In this document: piece by piece, positions 38,012 to 50,132 of the stretch
Layout of the letters: each line of letters opens with the position of its first letter
Numbering within the stretch: the stretch's first letter is position 1
Assembly (NCBI GenBank): GCA_040954595.2
Contig: CM082578.2
Coordinates: 10,230,001-10,294,000 of the forward strand
Origin: Balanoglossus misakiensis
Lineage: Eukaryota > Hemichordata
Reading direction: 5' to 3'
DNA length: 64,000 bases
Notes under the pieces: generated by a model
What the model was told of the DNA's origin: nothing
Databases searched by the model: none
Seen by the model: only the letters and a program-made list of their open reading frames with translations
Translations under genes and position numbers: made by a program

Positions 38012-39155
38012 GATTAATAATAGTCACTGTTAACGGTATTGTTTGCTGTCACCTCGATGAGAGGAAATAAGGCGACTTCGGTGTGAGTCCTAGAAAGTGA
38101 CCCGGGGTCAGTGGGCAACACACTGTGGCATGTCTTGGTGCCGGGGCAAGAATAAATATCTTTTGGTGTCGGTCCAATCGTCCGGCTGGTCAGCGGCGAT
38201 TGGTCCACTCGAAGTTTTATTTGTTTTCGCGCTCGCACTGGTGGGTGGGTACACACAGTTCAGAGATGGCAGGAACGGAGTGGAAACGATGCGCTGAAAA
38301 GCGCCTTCGCCAATCACAGGTGAACTGTTATACCTTGAACATTATTATTGCCTCACATATCCCGGAACAAAGTTATGTGATGACGCCGATCGTAGTTGTC
38401 CGCCCGGAAACTTCTTCTCTGCACATGGAACAAAGGTGTGCGACTACACGAAGTCAAATGCCCGGCAATAAATCACCAATAAATCACATTTTCGAGATCA
38501 TGGTGTTAGACAGACCCTAACTTTTACGGTATAAAACTAGGCATTTTCCCAATAATATTTGAAGCAGGCGAGGGAAAATTTAACTTCTGGAATTAGCATG
38601 TCGTCAGAAAGTGATGTTGGTTTTGGGACAATTCAATAACCAGTACACTGGGTTAGAGCACGGGGCGGACTGTGGGTAGAGGTTCTTGTGAAATGCGTGT
38701 CAGAGATTTGTCTGATACGTTAGATATTTTGAGAGAATGCAATCAACAACAGCACATATGGTTGACGTTTGGACAGATAAGGTTGGAAATATAAAAGTAC
38801 ACAAACCGCACATATTTCATAATCACATGTCGCTGATAATCATGGTTTATGTTGCTCGAAGTTGGAGTGTTTGTCTACACGGGGGACACACACTCGCTGG
38901 TTTGCTTCCGAAAATGGGTTGTTCATCTCATCCGAGAATTTTATTAACCAGAAAACAATATTTAAGCAACATCAGGACGTTCCATCAATATTTACCTGTC
39001 CAGTGAAATAAAATACCAACAGTTCCTTTCTTAAAATTTACAGGTGGTTGAGAGAAACAAGCACCCATTTGAGCCGCGTGAAATGATATACCCTTGGATA
39101 ATAACAATTCGAAAAGCATTCAAATTCACGTGTTCCTGCCAGCTTGCAATTTTCT
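38012..39155. other. Spacer between AP2 start and AP3 3' end
   Basis: Holds the AP2 promoter (left) and the AP3 3' UTR (right). A candidate AP3 poly(A) signal lies on the minus strand at 38940-38945, about 210 bases past the AP3 stop. No further coding exon is supported. Confidence 0.5.
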
Positions 39156-42100
39156 TCACCGTGTTCGATCATTATCGGTTGGCTTTATGGTCGTGGAGAC
39201 AAACTGTGAGAGCCATTCCCTGATCTGCGCGGCATTTTTGTCCATCCACTCGATGTTGCCATTTATCTTCTGCAGCGAGTCGTAAAAATCGTTGGCTGCC
39301 GCTGTCGGCATATCGGCGTATCTGCGACCGAAGGCTTCCATCTGAACGACGGGAGAGGAAAAGAAACGCCGCAATATTCGATAGAGTAACAGACTTATAT
39401 TATTTGTATGTCTATATAAAACCAAGCAATGGTATAATTGAGAACTGTAACCGTTAGTGTATATACAGCGTTTAGAGAGTCAAATTAATTACCTCCATTC
39501 TGTCGTCCAACGTGTTCATCTTCTCGGCAAAAGTCCATACTGTGCTGTAAGCAGAGTCACCAAACCTGGCGGGAATAAAATATCGTTCACATCCTGTTAC
39601 ACACATCCGACTGTCAGTCCATTCCGTCGCCGACGTTAGATTTACTCTCTGAGTCATTATACTTTGTTAAACAAAACATTTTCAAAAAGAAGAACAGAGT
39701 ACAATGTAACGCCATACATCGTTTACCTTGCAAGTAACGAGTCAAATTTGTCGTTCACAAAATTCCATGCCAAATCAAAACCAAGCCCGGACACGTCTCG
39801 AACATAACCAATCACCGTCCGAGCTTCGTCTGTCTCTAAGTAGTGTTCCATGTACCTGTTGGAAAGAAGTTGGACAAAAATAGAACGGTCTCGCAAACTT
39901 GTGCTAAATAGGTCCCTCGGCCTAATAGATTTAACCAGTTATCTTCTTACACCCATCGCTGGCTGACTGGAAAATGCTATATCTGTGAAACAGTTTGATA
40001 GGTTGTATCATACAAAACGCATGACTGAATTCAAAAGTGGGAGAGTGTATTAAATAAGACTAACCCTTGCAAAGTGTATGAGGTTCTACTGCATGCCATT
40101 GCTCGCTGGAGGGCGCTCTTTTCATCGCCGATCACCAACAGGTGCTGATCAAATGCAAATTGCCATTCATTGTCTCCGCCGTAACGAATTGCTGTGCAAT
40201 ACACAACATCCATTGTGTCCTCTCGGATTCTGGACGAAAGCAAGACAATATTCACACATTTCATTTCATTTCGGTTCAATTCTCAAACTTAGAAAATCAA
40301 TTTCCTTCTCGGGGAGGGTGTAGTGTGATGATGAGGTCATTTTAGTGTGATCTTTACTGGCTAGTGACATTTCTTTTGTTTAGGGTGACCAGGTGTTGAT
40401 GAATATTCATTTGATTGACATGTATAAATACATGCTACCATGTGGTCAGGTTGCTATTTTTTCGCTGGACACTGTGCCGATAACTTCAGTGCTGGGGACT
40501 CCGTGCTGCTGTTTGGGACTACATTGTATTTGCAGGCTGTTTTGTTTGACTTCAAGGACTTCAGAAGTTGTGAGTGCATGCACACCACTCGGGCCTAAAC
40601 CAGACTTTGCTGCTGTTTTGTTTGACTTCGAGTTGTAAGTACACACCACTCGGACCGAAACCAGACTTTCCTGTACGTCGGAAGTCTTTGACTTTACTGC
40701 ATATTTGCTGCTCGTGTGCTTCACGACTGGAGTCCTAGCTGACGGTATACGGAGTGCTGTGTGTATTGCTCAGTTTGGTTCGCATTCATTGTTTTATGAC
40801 CTGTGAATCCCTTTTTACCTGCAACTTAATTGTGTTAGTATAGCGAATAGCCATTAAATACTTTTTATAAAAGGAAAACCACTGACTTCGCCCTTTCTGT
40901 CATAACAGTAGCTATATCTGGATTCTCTTGCTCAAATAAGCAACTAAGTGTTGGCAACAAGACATGTTTTCTAGTGACTTACTGGGAATTGTTCGGATGT
41001 AACATCCAGTCGGAGTACTGTTCGGTTGCCGTGGATATGCAATCGGTGTTGCTATAGCTACACGCCAGCTCGACGGCCACAACTCTGTTATGGCTGAAAA
41101 AAAGTTTTCAGAAATACGTGTATAGATTATAGGGACAGCCAGGGTCATTCTTAGGCGAACATCAAAAATACACGTGCTTTCAACTTACTAATCGATGTGG
41201 TCATCCTCTAACGCTTTCTGGAAATCCCACCCTAGTTCGTTGTAGATTGGTTCGTTTAAGTGACGAAGGTACGTCTGAAACGATAAATAGTTACCCCATG
41301 TAAGAAGCTGGCAGGAAACTAGATAAAAAATTAAATTTATCGCAAAATGAAGACATTAGTATATTTTAGCTGGTCTACTTACCCTTATTTCCTGAAAATA
41401 TCATAAGCTTACTAAAAGAACAGTTGTTTTGTCATTTTGGCCATAGCAACCAGAAACAGTAAAGGTCAGGTACATCAGTGTGATCGGGCCTTACCTCGAA
41501 ATACCCGTATGTGGACGTTCTCCAAAGCATAGTGTGCGTGTATTCCAAATTATCCCTTGTAGTCAACCAGGGATTGTAATCTCTCTCAGCCGTCAGGTAT
41601 TCGATGATCTTTAGCGAGATCGTCTGATTCAACATCTGAGATTTGCCGATATTGAAGGCGTCGCTGATCAGGGCTCCGCGATTACGAATCGGCAAGACCT
41701 AACATGAAGGGGCAAAATCCATCGTTTGCAGTCGCAAAAAAAATCGACAGAAAACATAGTAAACGGCGAAAAATAATATATGTATCTCAGTGTTTCGTTA
41801 GTTTGCTAGGTTTGTGCGTTTTTCTCTATTGAACAAGTGTGACATTGTCGCTTGCGTTTATACGTATAACCATTCCATGTCCCTCTAATGGTGTGTAAAA
41901 TGGATCAGAACCTACCGTGTGATCGTTCTTCAATTGCTTCGCCAAGTTGTCCCAATTTCCTTCCTCGTAATTGACTCGGTAATACATGTTTTGATTAACA
42001 TTAACGATGAACCAGTGTTCTTGATTACTGGTGGTGATACTGAAATCAGCTGCAATGAACGTCATTCATATCGTTGTTGTGTTGTGTTGTTACTCTGTAT

Positions 42101-45100
42101 TCCAACATGGAGCTCCATCAAGGAGCGTCAGCTTTGTTTCAACAGATTGAAATTGGACGTGTATGGAAACAGAGACGCAAAGACAGTCAAAACAGAGAGG
42201 GGCCTTCCAGATATGAAAACAAAAATCTTGATATTTTTCAAATATTACCTGGTCCAAGAGGCATCCACACAAAATTGCAATGGCTGTTCTGCTCACATTC
42301 GTTCGTAAACGCTTGTTCAGTTTCGTCTGTCCATGTCAGAGGCACATGCCATACATACCTAGAAAACCAAAGCAGATGTTAAGCTAAGACAGTCGGTATT
42401 GGAAACCATGACAATTTCTCATCACATGCAACACGCGCCCATTTTTTTCTTTCTGGGCACATATAAGAATAGTCTTGTGCTTTTGACCAGGCACTCATTC
42501 ATTTCACGAGTGCCCTCACTTGACTTCACCTTTCATGGTAGAATTGTTTGCACACTACTGTGTAATGATATATGCGCAGAATAATCCAACAGACTAACCC
42601 GAGATTTCCGTACTTGTCACTAGGTTCGTCATACGGATACTGTAAGAAATGCTGCTGTTCGGCGTGGATATCTGCGCCCTCTCTGGTGACAGTCACCACC
42701 GGATAGCCGGCCTGCAACGTCCAAGTATCCATCACCGTTTTGACATTGGTTCCTTTGTGTGACGCGTCTGCCTGGATATGACGAACGGTAAGGAATGTTA
42801 ACATACACATACGTATGTATACATGGCATGTATAAGGCATATAACGTGCAGACATTTTCAAGGTCATGTGTATGAGACGCCAGGTGGACGAACTGAAACA
42901 CACAAATACGGTTCCACCAACCTCTGTCAGAGCTGCAAACAGATCATCCGAGAAAGCTGGACTGAAGGCATGCCTTTCCAGGTATATCTTCAAACCAACA
43001 TTGTACGTCAGATTTCCCAAAAAGTTCATCATCATCATGTTCAGACAGGATCCCTGTGAGTAACCAGTCATAGAATCTGTTTTTGGTTTCTGAATAACTG
43101 ATTCGTGTATAAACTAGAAAATTGACGATGCAATATACTTCCAGTATTTATATACTAGTTGTGACGTCATCATGCAGTTTGCACAACTTTTCAAATGGGG
43201 TTCATTCAATACCTTTTCGTACGACATTCTATCGAAGGTGCCCATAATCTCGTCGGGCCAGCCGACATCCATGACGACCGGACGCGATGATGTGGATATT
43301 GAGTCGGAATCCAGTGCTTTGAAAGTGGCATCTCTTGGATAGAACTGGTCGTACTGGACGGCAATTGCAAGAAAGATGTCAAACGGTGAGTGAAAAAGAT
43401 AGCCTAAAGATGTATTTAATTCTTTAGCCTCGTTTGTGTTTATAACCCTTTTCTCACGTGCCGTCAACGCCGCCCCAGCGGCGGCTCTAGGGCGGCGTTA
43501 ATTTGTAAGTGCCATGTGTGAAAAGGTGAGAGCGGCCCTGCGCTGCTCTTTTTTTGTGACGGTGTTGAGGGGTGGGACCTGGGTCGGGGCGCCGCACTAA
43601 ACAGCGATTCAAATCACGTGTGAACAGAAACACCGCACTAAACGCCGATCTAAACGCACTCTGCCGACGCGGTTTGAGGGGATACAAGTGGCAGTTTCTA
43701 ATGAGCTTGCATGTAAAATTACCCCTCTGAAAAGAGCGATGTTTAGCACCTTGCTTAGTCAACGGTCAATTTGCCTTGTTGCTGATGGTCATCAGTAAAA
43801 TGAGGAGCCCCAAAACCTACAGGCAAAGCCTTGAGGTAGTCGGAACTTACTGCAGCTGGGGCTCTGCTGAAAAAATTGAGACGCCCAGTGGAAGTGGTAG
43901 TGAAACTTGTAGCAAAGTTCATGGTGATAATTGCTAGGCAACTAGGTCTTGCCATTGTCTGGCTAAAAATACATCCCTGTGCGTGAATAAATTAAAAACG
44001 TCTTTGTCCCAAGGGACCAACTCAAAGCCACATCCCCGTATGCTTTTACTACTAGCATGGAGTCATGCTACTAGTATATTACGCACTGGTTTCAAAGCTG
44101 TAAGACTCACAGGCGGTACCGTAGAAGCGCTTATACTTATAGGATGACTGTACAAAAACTGGAAAAGTGTGGATTTTCTCGGATCTTCCATTTATTTGAT
44201 GTGGAACAACAAATGGGACAAGTGGCGAAATGTGTCCTTGATTTTCAATCGCACCATGAAGCCTATTTGAACCTAATTTGCATAAATGTCCGAGTGCGGT
44301 GATCCCGTCCCTTTTATACACATGTGAATGCAAAACTATTTGAGTCGCTGATAAGAAATGTTTGCCAACTTTTATAATCCAAAAAAGGGCGCCCTAATCA
44401 TTGCACGTGTGCAAGCGACTTAAGTATCCACACAGTAAATATTGCAATAACCATAAGTAAACAAACAAACAAACAAACAAACAGATAAATTTTCTCTTTA
44501 GATTGTGACCCGTTCCTATTTCGCCTTAGGGATTAATACTACCGGTAGTATATGGCGGATGCTACGTGGGGCAGGATTGCATACTATTTTCGAAACAGGT
44601 CAGTAGAGTTCTATCTTACCATATTCCATTCGGGGTGAATGTCATGAACTCCGGCATCTTCCATGAACCTGGCAAAGCCCTCGTTCAACCAGAGATCAGA
44701 CCACCAGCCACACGTGACCAGATTGCCAAACCACTGACAGAGAGGGGGAGAGTCAAGTATGTGAAAACACGCATTCAGCTTAGTTTCCTTGGACAAATGT
44801 GAAACTTCGTCACCTAAGCGTTTACGCATAAGAGTCCATTATAACAGACAGGTACTCACTTGGTGTACGAGTTCATGCCCTATGATCCTGGTAATTCTTT
44901 GATGTTTCGACGCCAGATCGACTTCCTTGTCAAACAGCATGCGCTCTTCCCGGTACAAAATCAACCCCCAGTTCTCCATGGCACCCGCACCGAATTGTGG
45001 GATTGCAACCATGTCTGTTGGATATTACCACAAGTAAGATTCAACGCGAGGTGGACATAATTGGTTTGCCCTTTCCGGGCATCTGCAATGCTATACTTAG

Positions 45101-47179
45101 TAATGCTTTCAACCACACGGAAATTGTTGAAATTCTTTGTTATTATTAACTCACCCATTTTAACCAGGGCACCATTGAGATCATACGGTATACCAGTCAT
45201 ATCGCCATAGAAATCTGTCATGGTGGTCCCCACCATCAGGGAGTAGTCCAGTGTATAAGCAAGATCCGGGCGCGCCCACACGCGAAACTTAGTACATGCA
45301 ATTAGTAAAATAGAAATGAACAACGATTATCTAATTAAATTAATATCGAGGACAAAATCAACGACACAGACGACGAACACAAACAGGCACACACAAAGGA
45401 AAGTGGGAAGTTGGGCCAAGAGCTAGGTGTAAACATTGTCGCCTGGACTAGCCATCTCTACATTTTGCGACTTTTAAATTGTTAGTTTAATATTATTTTA
45501 ATTCGGAGACATACCAAAACGCCGTCTCTGGTGTAATTTTCTTTGTGATGGAACTCGGACACTACAACAGCGTTCAGATAAGTGGGCATCTTCACAGACC
45601 GCGCGTAGTATGACGTCACCCAATCGCCTTCCGTCTCGTTGCGGATGATGTGCATGTTGGACAAAGCCTGTCGTCTGCTCCTGTACTTTATGATCATTTC
45701 GAAAGTTGCCTTCAAGTTGGGTTCATCGAAGCAGGGGAACATGCGCCGTGCGTCAGTGGCCTCTAATTGGGTCGCTGCCAGGTATCTGTTAATGACACAA
45801 AGTGATTGCACACAAAAAATGATTGATTTTAATTGATCGATTTTTCAGAAGATTGGGTCGGTTAAAAGTAATGGAAACAATTTGCGTCTGGAAATGTTAT
45901 GAGAACCAACACCTCAGTGTGTTTGAAATATCCTAATATTTCGTCTATGAACACGATGAAGGAAATGGTAAAAGACGTTGAAAAGGTAAATGCGAGCACT
46001 CATTTCATCACAGTTATTAAGATGAGTGCGTCGCTAAAGTAAGCACTGTGAAAAGGCAACCGAGAAATTCGCTTTGCTTGTGCAAAAATATTCAAAAGCG
46101 CCCTCAAAAGACACAGTCGACAACTGACCCCCGATCTATCATTAACTTGTATCATTCACCTATCGTTCGTTCCGTCGAGAAGATGGAAAATTAACTACAT
46201 CTTGATAGTGTGCATTGATGCTATAGTAGCGATGTCAAAGCACCGATTATATATGGCCATCTTATCATCCGTCGAATACTGCCGACGATAAGAAATGCAC
46301 ACTTGCCCTCTAAAAGCAGGACAACCTTAGGTTGTTCGCCCAAAGCCACTCGCGTTAACTTGGATGATCAGTCAGTCAGTCAGTCAGTCAGACAGTCAGA
46401 CAGACAGACCAAATCTGCAAGTAAACGTCCGGGGTCGCTAAGTTTGACCCGGATGGACCGATAAAGGCACAGACTTGTTTTGAGATAATTCGTTAAAAAA
46501 AGATACCAGATTACATTTACCTTTGAACACCATCCTGCATGTACGTACTCAAATAAAGTCCCACAAAATCCACTTGCTTGAGCGTACCCACATAGTTCAG
46601 TGTTACAACATAGCTCTCGCCTGTGGTCAGGTCTTCCCCGGTTTCTATGATGTAGAAGTGGTATTTGTCTTCTTTTCTTATGTTGGAAACGCTGACATCA
46701 TCGCCGTTGCTGCTTCTGGTGATCTGGACGCTCGCATCGTCAACGGTGATCGTGTATATGTGCAGTTTGATTTCCCTGGTCGCCTTCTCACACCTCAACT
46801 CGAACTCCAGCTCTCCGTCGAACGAAAATCGCTGGTCGCCGTCTTCTTCGTCGAAATACGGGGTCAATTTGATGACGTAGTTGATCGGCGTCAAGGTGTC
46901 GGGGATGCGACCGTCGAACTCCTCGTAATCGTCCTCCTCTTCGCCAGGCTTCGGGAGACCTTCGTACGGATCCGGCGTCGTCTCGACGGACGTCTGACCA
47001 CACTGCGGACCCGCGAAATATGTGATCACCGCGGCACCACCGATCACCAAAATTACAACGACGCATATTATTATGCCTGTCGTCTTTGAAACATAACAAC
47101 CGCAGCCTTGGTACTTTTCGCTAGCGATGTCATCGTCGACCATATATCTGGTAGAACCATCTTCGGAGGCAGAATACAT
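39156..47179 (-). CDS. AP3: M1 zinc aminopeptidase, aminopeptidase-N type
   Basis: Same orientation and same 17-exon plan as AP2. Coding exons: 47179-46521, 45785-45515, 45287-45155, 45014-44860, 44733-44620, 43353-43213, 43053-42922, 42771-42599, 42358-42249, 42049-41916, 41698-41495, 41274-41189, 41093-40983, 40229-40065, 39855-39727, 39565-39493, 39341-39156; 2976 nt, 991 aa. The first in-frame ATG is at 47179; the frame is open further upstream but only with a GTG. Membrane helix at about residues 35-55, after a cysteine-rich GCGCYVS. GAMEN at 365-369, zinc site H401-E402-x-x-H405 with E424, and catalytic Y489. The C-terminus runs about eight residues longer than AP2. A solo LTR sits in the intron between exons 13 and 14. 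It is intact and probably active. Confidence 0.95.
40324..40907. mobile_element. Solo LTR of a retroelement, 584 bp, in an AP3 intron
   Basis: Ends TGTGATGA and TCATAACA are inverted repeats of each other at 7 of 8 positions and start and end with TG/CA. The bases GTAG flank both sides (40320-40323 and 40908-40911) as a 4-bp target-site duplication. Inside are a TATA-like gtataaat at about 40422 and an A/T-rich stretch with ataaaag near 40870. Two copies of ttttgtttgacttc lie at about 40541 and 40618. There is no coding sequence, so the internal part was probably lost by LTR-LTR recombination. The superfamily cannot be told. The right end lies 75 bases from AP3 exon 13. Confidence 0.7.
43447..43526. 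repeat. Large GC-rich inverted repeat (hairpin), possible MITE
   Basis: A perfect 10-bp stem, aacgccgccc (43466-43475) with gggcggcgtt (43490-43499), closes a 14-base loop. Outside it, ccttttctcacgtg pairs imperfectly with catgtgtgaaaagg. GC-rich flanks with repeated ccgcactaaac words follow to about 43680. It lies in an AP3 intron between exons 5 and 6, unlike the surrounding AT-rich intron sequence. Confidence 0.5.
44459..44483. repeat. (AAAC)n microsatellite
   Basis: Six or so aaac units in an AP3 intron. Confidence 0.9.
46369..46409. repeat. (GTCA)n/(GACA)n microsatellite
   Basis: About ten tetranucleotide units in the first AP3 intron, 110 bases beyond the exon-1 donor. A shorter relative occurs in an AP2 intron near 34920-34936. 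Confidence 0.9.
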
Positions 47180-50132
47180 ATTTATCAACCGCCTAAACAA
47201 TAGCCCCACAAGAGTCTATAGTGCTCTATACACTTATAACCGTTAATTAAAAGTTTAATATTGGAAACCTTCTATACTTGTAGCCTACCCGTCATGCAAC
47301 TCAAAAGTTATTTTAGTGGCAATTGCTATTCCATCGTCTGCCGTTACTCCCCGCTGAACAGAGGCTTTTCTATATTTTGACTCGGATGTGTATGTTCATA
47401 TAGAAGGTACCATATATCGGTAGTGCAATGCAATGATCGAAGGCAACATGGCCTTGAGTATAGGCTTTAACTGTGTCAGAAGTTACTTTTTTCCTATACT
47501 TGTGTAGGATTGTTTCTGACTGGAACTTCAAACGAATCACTGCGTTACCTTGTAGAGGGCGTTGTACTCACACCAAATCCTTATCCTCAGTCGACATGTA
47601 CAAGCGACACTATTTGACTTTGTGGGAATTTTAATACGATACTCATATATCCGAAAATTATCTGATTGGTGACCTATAGCTGCGATTGATAACATATATT
47701 GCAGATCTACAGGGCATATTTGCGCCACCCGCATTTCCCGCTCGATACAGCACCTGTTGACGGCTGGATTTTATTTGTGTTGCGCATGTGTTGATGTGTC
47801 CCCCGGACTCGTACAGGCACGTGCTTTGTCAGAACACAACAGGTCTGACATTGGTACTATAGGTGAAGCTGAGTACACGGGAACGATGACGGATTGCAAG
47901 ATTTTTTTCTTTGGCCGTTGGTAGTTACACGTCGTCGTGTCTGTTGCGGGAACTGGTCGTGTTCATAGGGGGAAACGTCAAATGTGGAACAGTTATAGAA
48001 GCGGGAAAATATTTTACTCGGACGACACAATTTTCAGAAGTAAATGCAAACGTGTCGTTTAGAAATTCCGAAGAAAGAAGCCCCAACCATGTTTTAACTG
48101 TGAAGAGCGACCCAAATGCGACGGCTATGATAAATTGTCTCCAGGGTCTTCATTTTTGCAGACCTGGGTATAATGTATGAGTTCCCTATTTAAATTTGTT
48201 GATATCGGTGTCACTGCAGTCAGCTCACCGTCGTCTACTTGGCCACCCCGCCGGAGAGGATCGATATCTTCCCCCGATAAAGTATGCAAGGTACGGCCTT
48301 TTATTCATTTTACCGCTTTTAATAGGCGTCCTTGGTCGCCCCTTGGGAGGCCTTGTAAATCAGTTAACGTGACAACAAATACTACCATATCGACAGAGAT
48401 ACCTTTTGCCGCCGCTTGAAAGCTAAACCCTCGCCGCACTTACACAGCGCTGATCCCTATCACGTAAACGGCTTAGCGCTGTAGACATACGCACCGAGCA
48501 GCGTATCAAAGGCTTAAGAAAGAAAAAATCATAAAGAGGAAGGGAAATGTGAAATTTATCAGCGAGGTCAACTCGTAAGTCTGTAAAATGCGATTTTATC
48601 GTGACAATGATTACTGATTAAACCGTCTTCTTCAGCTGCGCCGTCATTCCCACTCTGATATTTGTATACGCACATGCAACCACACCCATATTTCGACATG
48701 TACACATCAACACAATTTATTTACCATTTCATGACACATTAAAACTTGTGACTTCAAATTTAAAATTGAAAACAATGATAGTAGAAATCGTGATATAAAC
48801 GTAATTAACATAATAAATCATTACAGAACTGTACAATAGCGGGCCCAGTCAAACCTACGTACACGAAAATACAGGTTACTTAACCATAGATAGAGCGTGC
48901 ACTACGATTAATCATGATGTTCACACACTGGTGCCTGAAGCTGTTACGTACAGAGCTACTACATCATATAAAATACTGAACCGACAAGTACAATCAAGAA
49001 AGACGAGTCTAGAATTATACAAACATCTTCAAATCAAAACTGGCACAGTTTTGCTGCCTGAAATACAACATCCAAATTGAATGCGTGTCAAATGCGAACG
49101 TTATGCAAATTTCGGGACAACGCATAGCAGAATGGTAAGCCCGACAGGAAACTGCCGACAAGACAGATATAACATCAAATTCAGTTAAATAAGAAATCAT
49201 TTCTGAATTGTTCTACAACTATTTTCAACATTTAAACATTGGCACACACAAATTCCAATTTAAAATGGTCCCACAAGCATGGAAATAGAAATTTCGGACT
49301 GAAAATAATTTAAGGACTTCTTAAACATCTCACTATAATTGACAACTATCAAAAAGAATGTGAAAATCAGTTAGAAAACTCTATGCCTCGTCACGCATGT
49401 CGACAAAAATGTAATTTTCATTCTTGAAGAAAAGCAACGATTATAAATGTACTGCATTCCTTCAATTCTCGTCTCGATGAAGCAATATCAATGTAAATAG
49501 GAAATGTTTAAAATGGACCGTATGTAGTTTCAGATTGACCGAGTGACACGACTGCCCTTTTCTGTAAACATGGACCATGATTCCTTCAGGCGATAGCAGA
49601 TGGAACTTGAATGGAATGTATAACAGTAGATTTGGTCCACGTATATTTGGTACGCAACGGCAGCGAGTGCCATCACGCGTCGAGTCGAGTGAGTCGAAGG
49701 AGATAAAAATGACTGAATTTAACGACCAACACTTAAAAGAGATTTCCACTGTGCCTTTAGTGGCGGCGTACAAACTGCATACTGTGTCAACAAGACTCGT
49801 GCTCAAAACGCAGTGGGCAGCTCAGCCGCCCAATCCACGTGACATGTTTACAAAAATTTAAAATGTTATCCAAGCTGACCATCCTGAGTCGTCGTTTTTT
49901 CCTATACGAGGTATGTATCTGTGTGTCTAAATGCCCGTGAGTCTACACACGGCTAACACTTCTAAATGAGACACGTAACTTAAACAGCCTGGAACAGAGA
50001 GTTTTTACACTATCGCATCTTTGCTCAGATGGAGCTTCCCTGTCCACAACAGGAAAACGCATCGCTATGACCTAATAGGCTAACGGTTATAGGAGTTCCC
50101 CCTCGAGGAGAGGGAGGGGGGCCGTCTTCTTT
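47180..50132. other. Spacer between AP3 start and AP4 3' end
   Basis: Upstream of AP3, a TTATAAG word lies on the minus strand at about 47230-47240. It could be a TATA box, some 55 bases from the ATG. The right part is probably AP4 3' UTR, with a possible minus-strand poly(A) signal at 48716-48721. Open frames of 80-114 codons here (for example 49577-49861) match nothing I recognise and have no splice context. Confidence 0.45.

Noticed and set aside
46521-47209. AP3 start at 47209
   Set aside because: The codon there is GTG; the first in-frame ATG is at 47179 and leaves a normal cytosolic tail.
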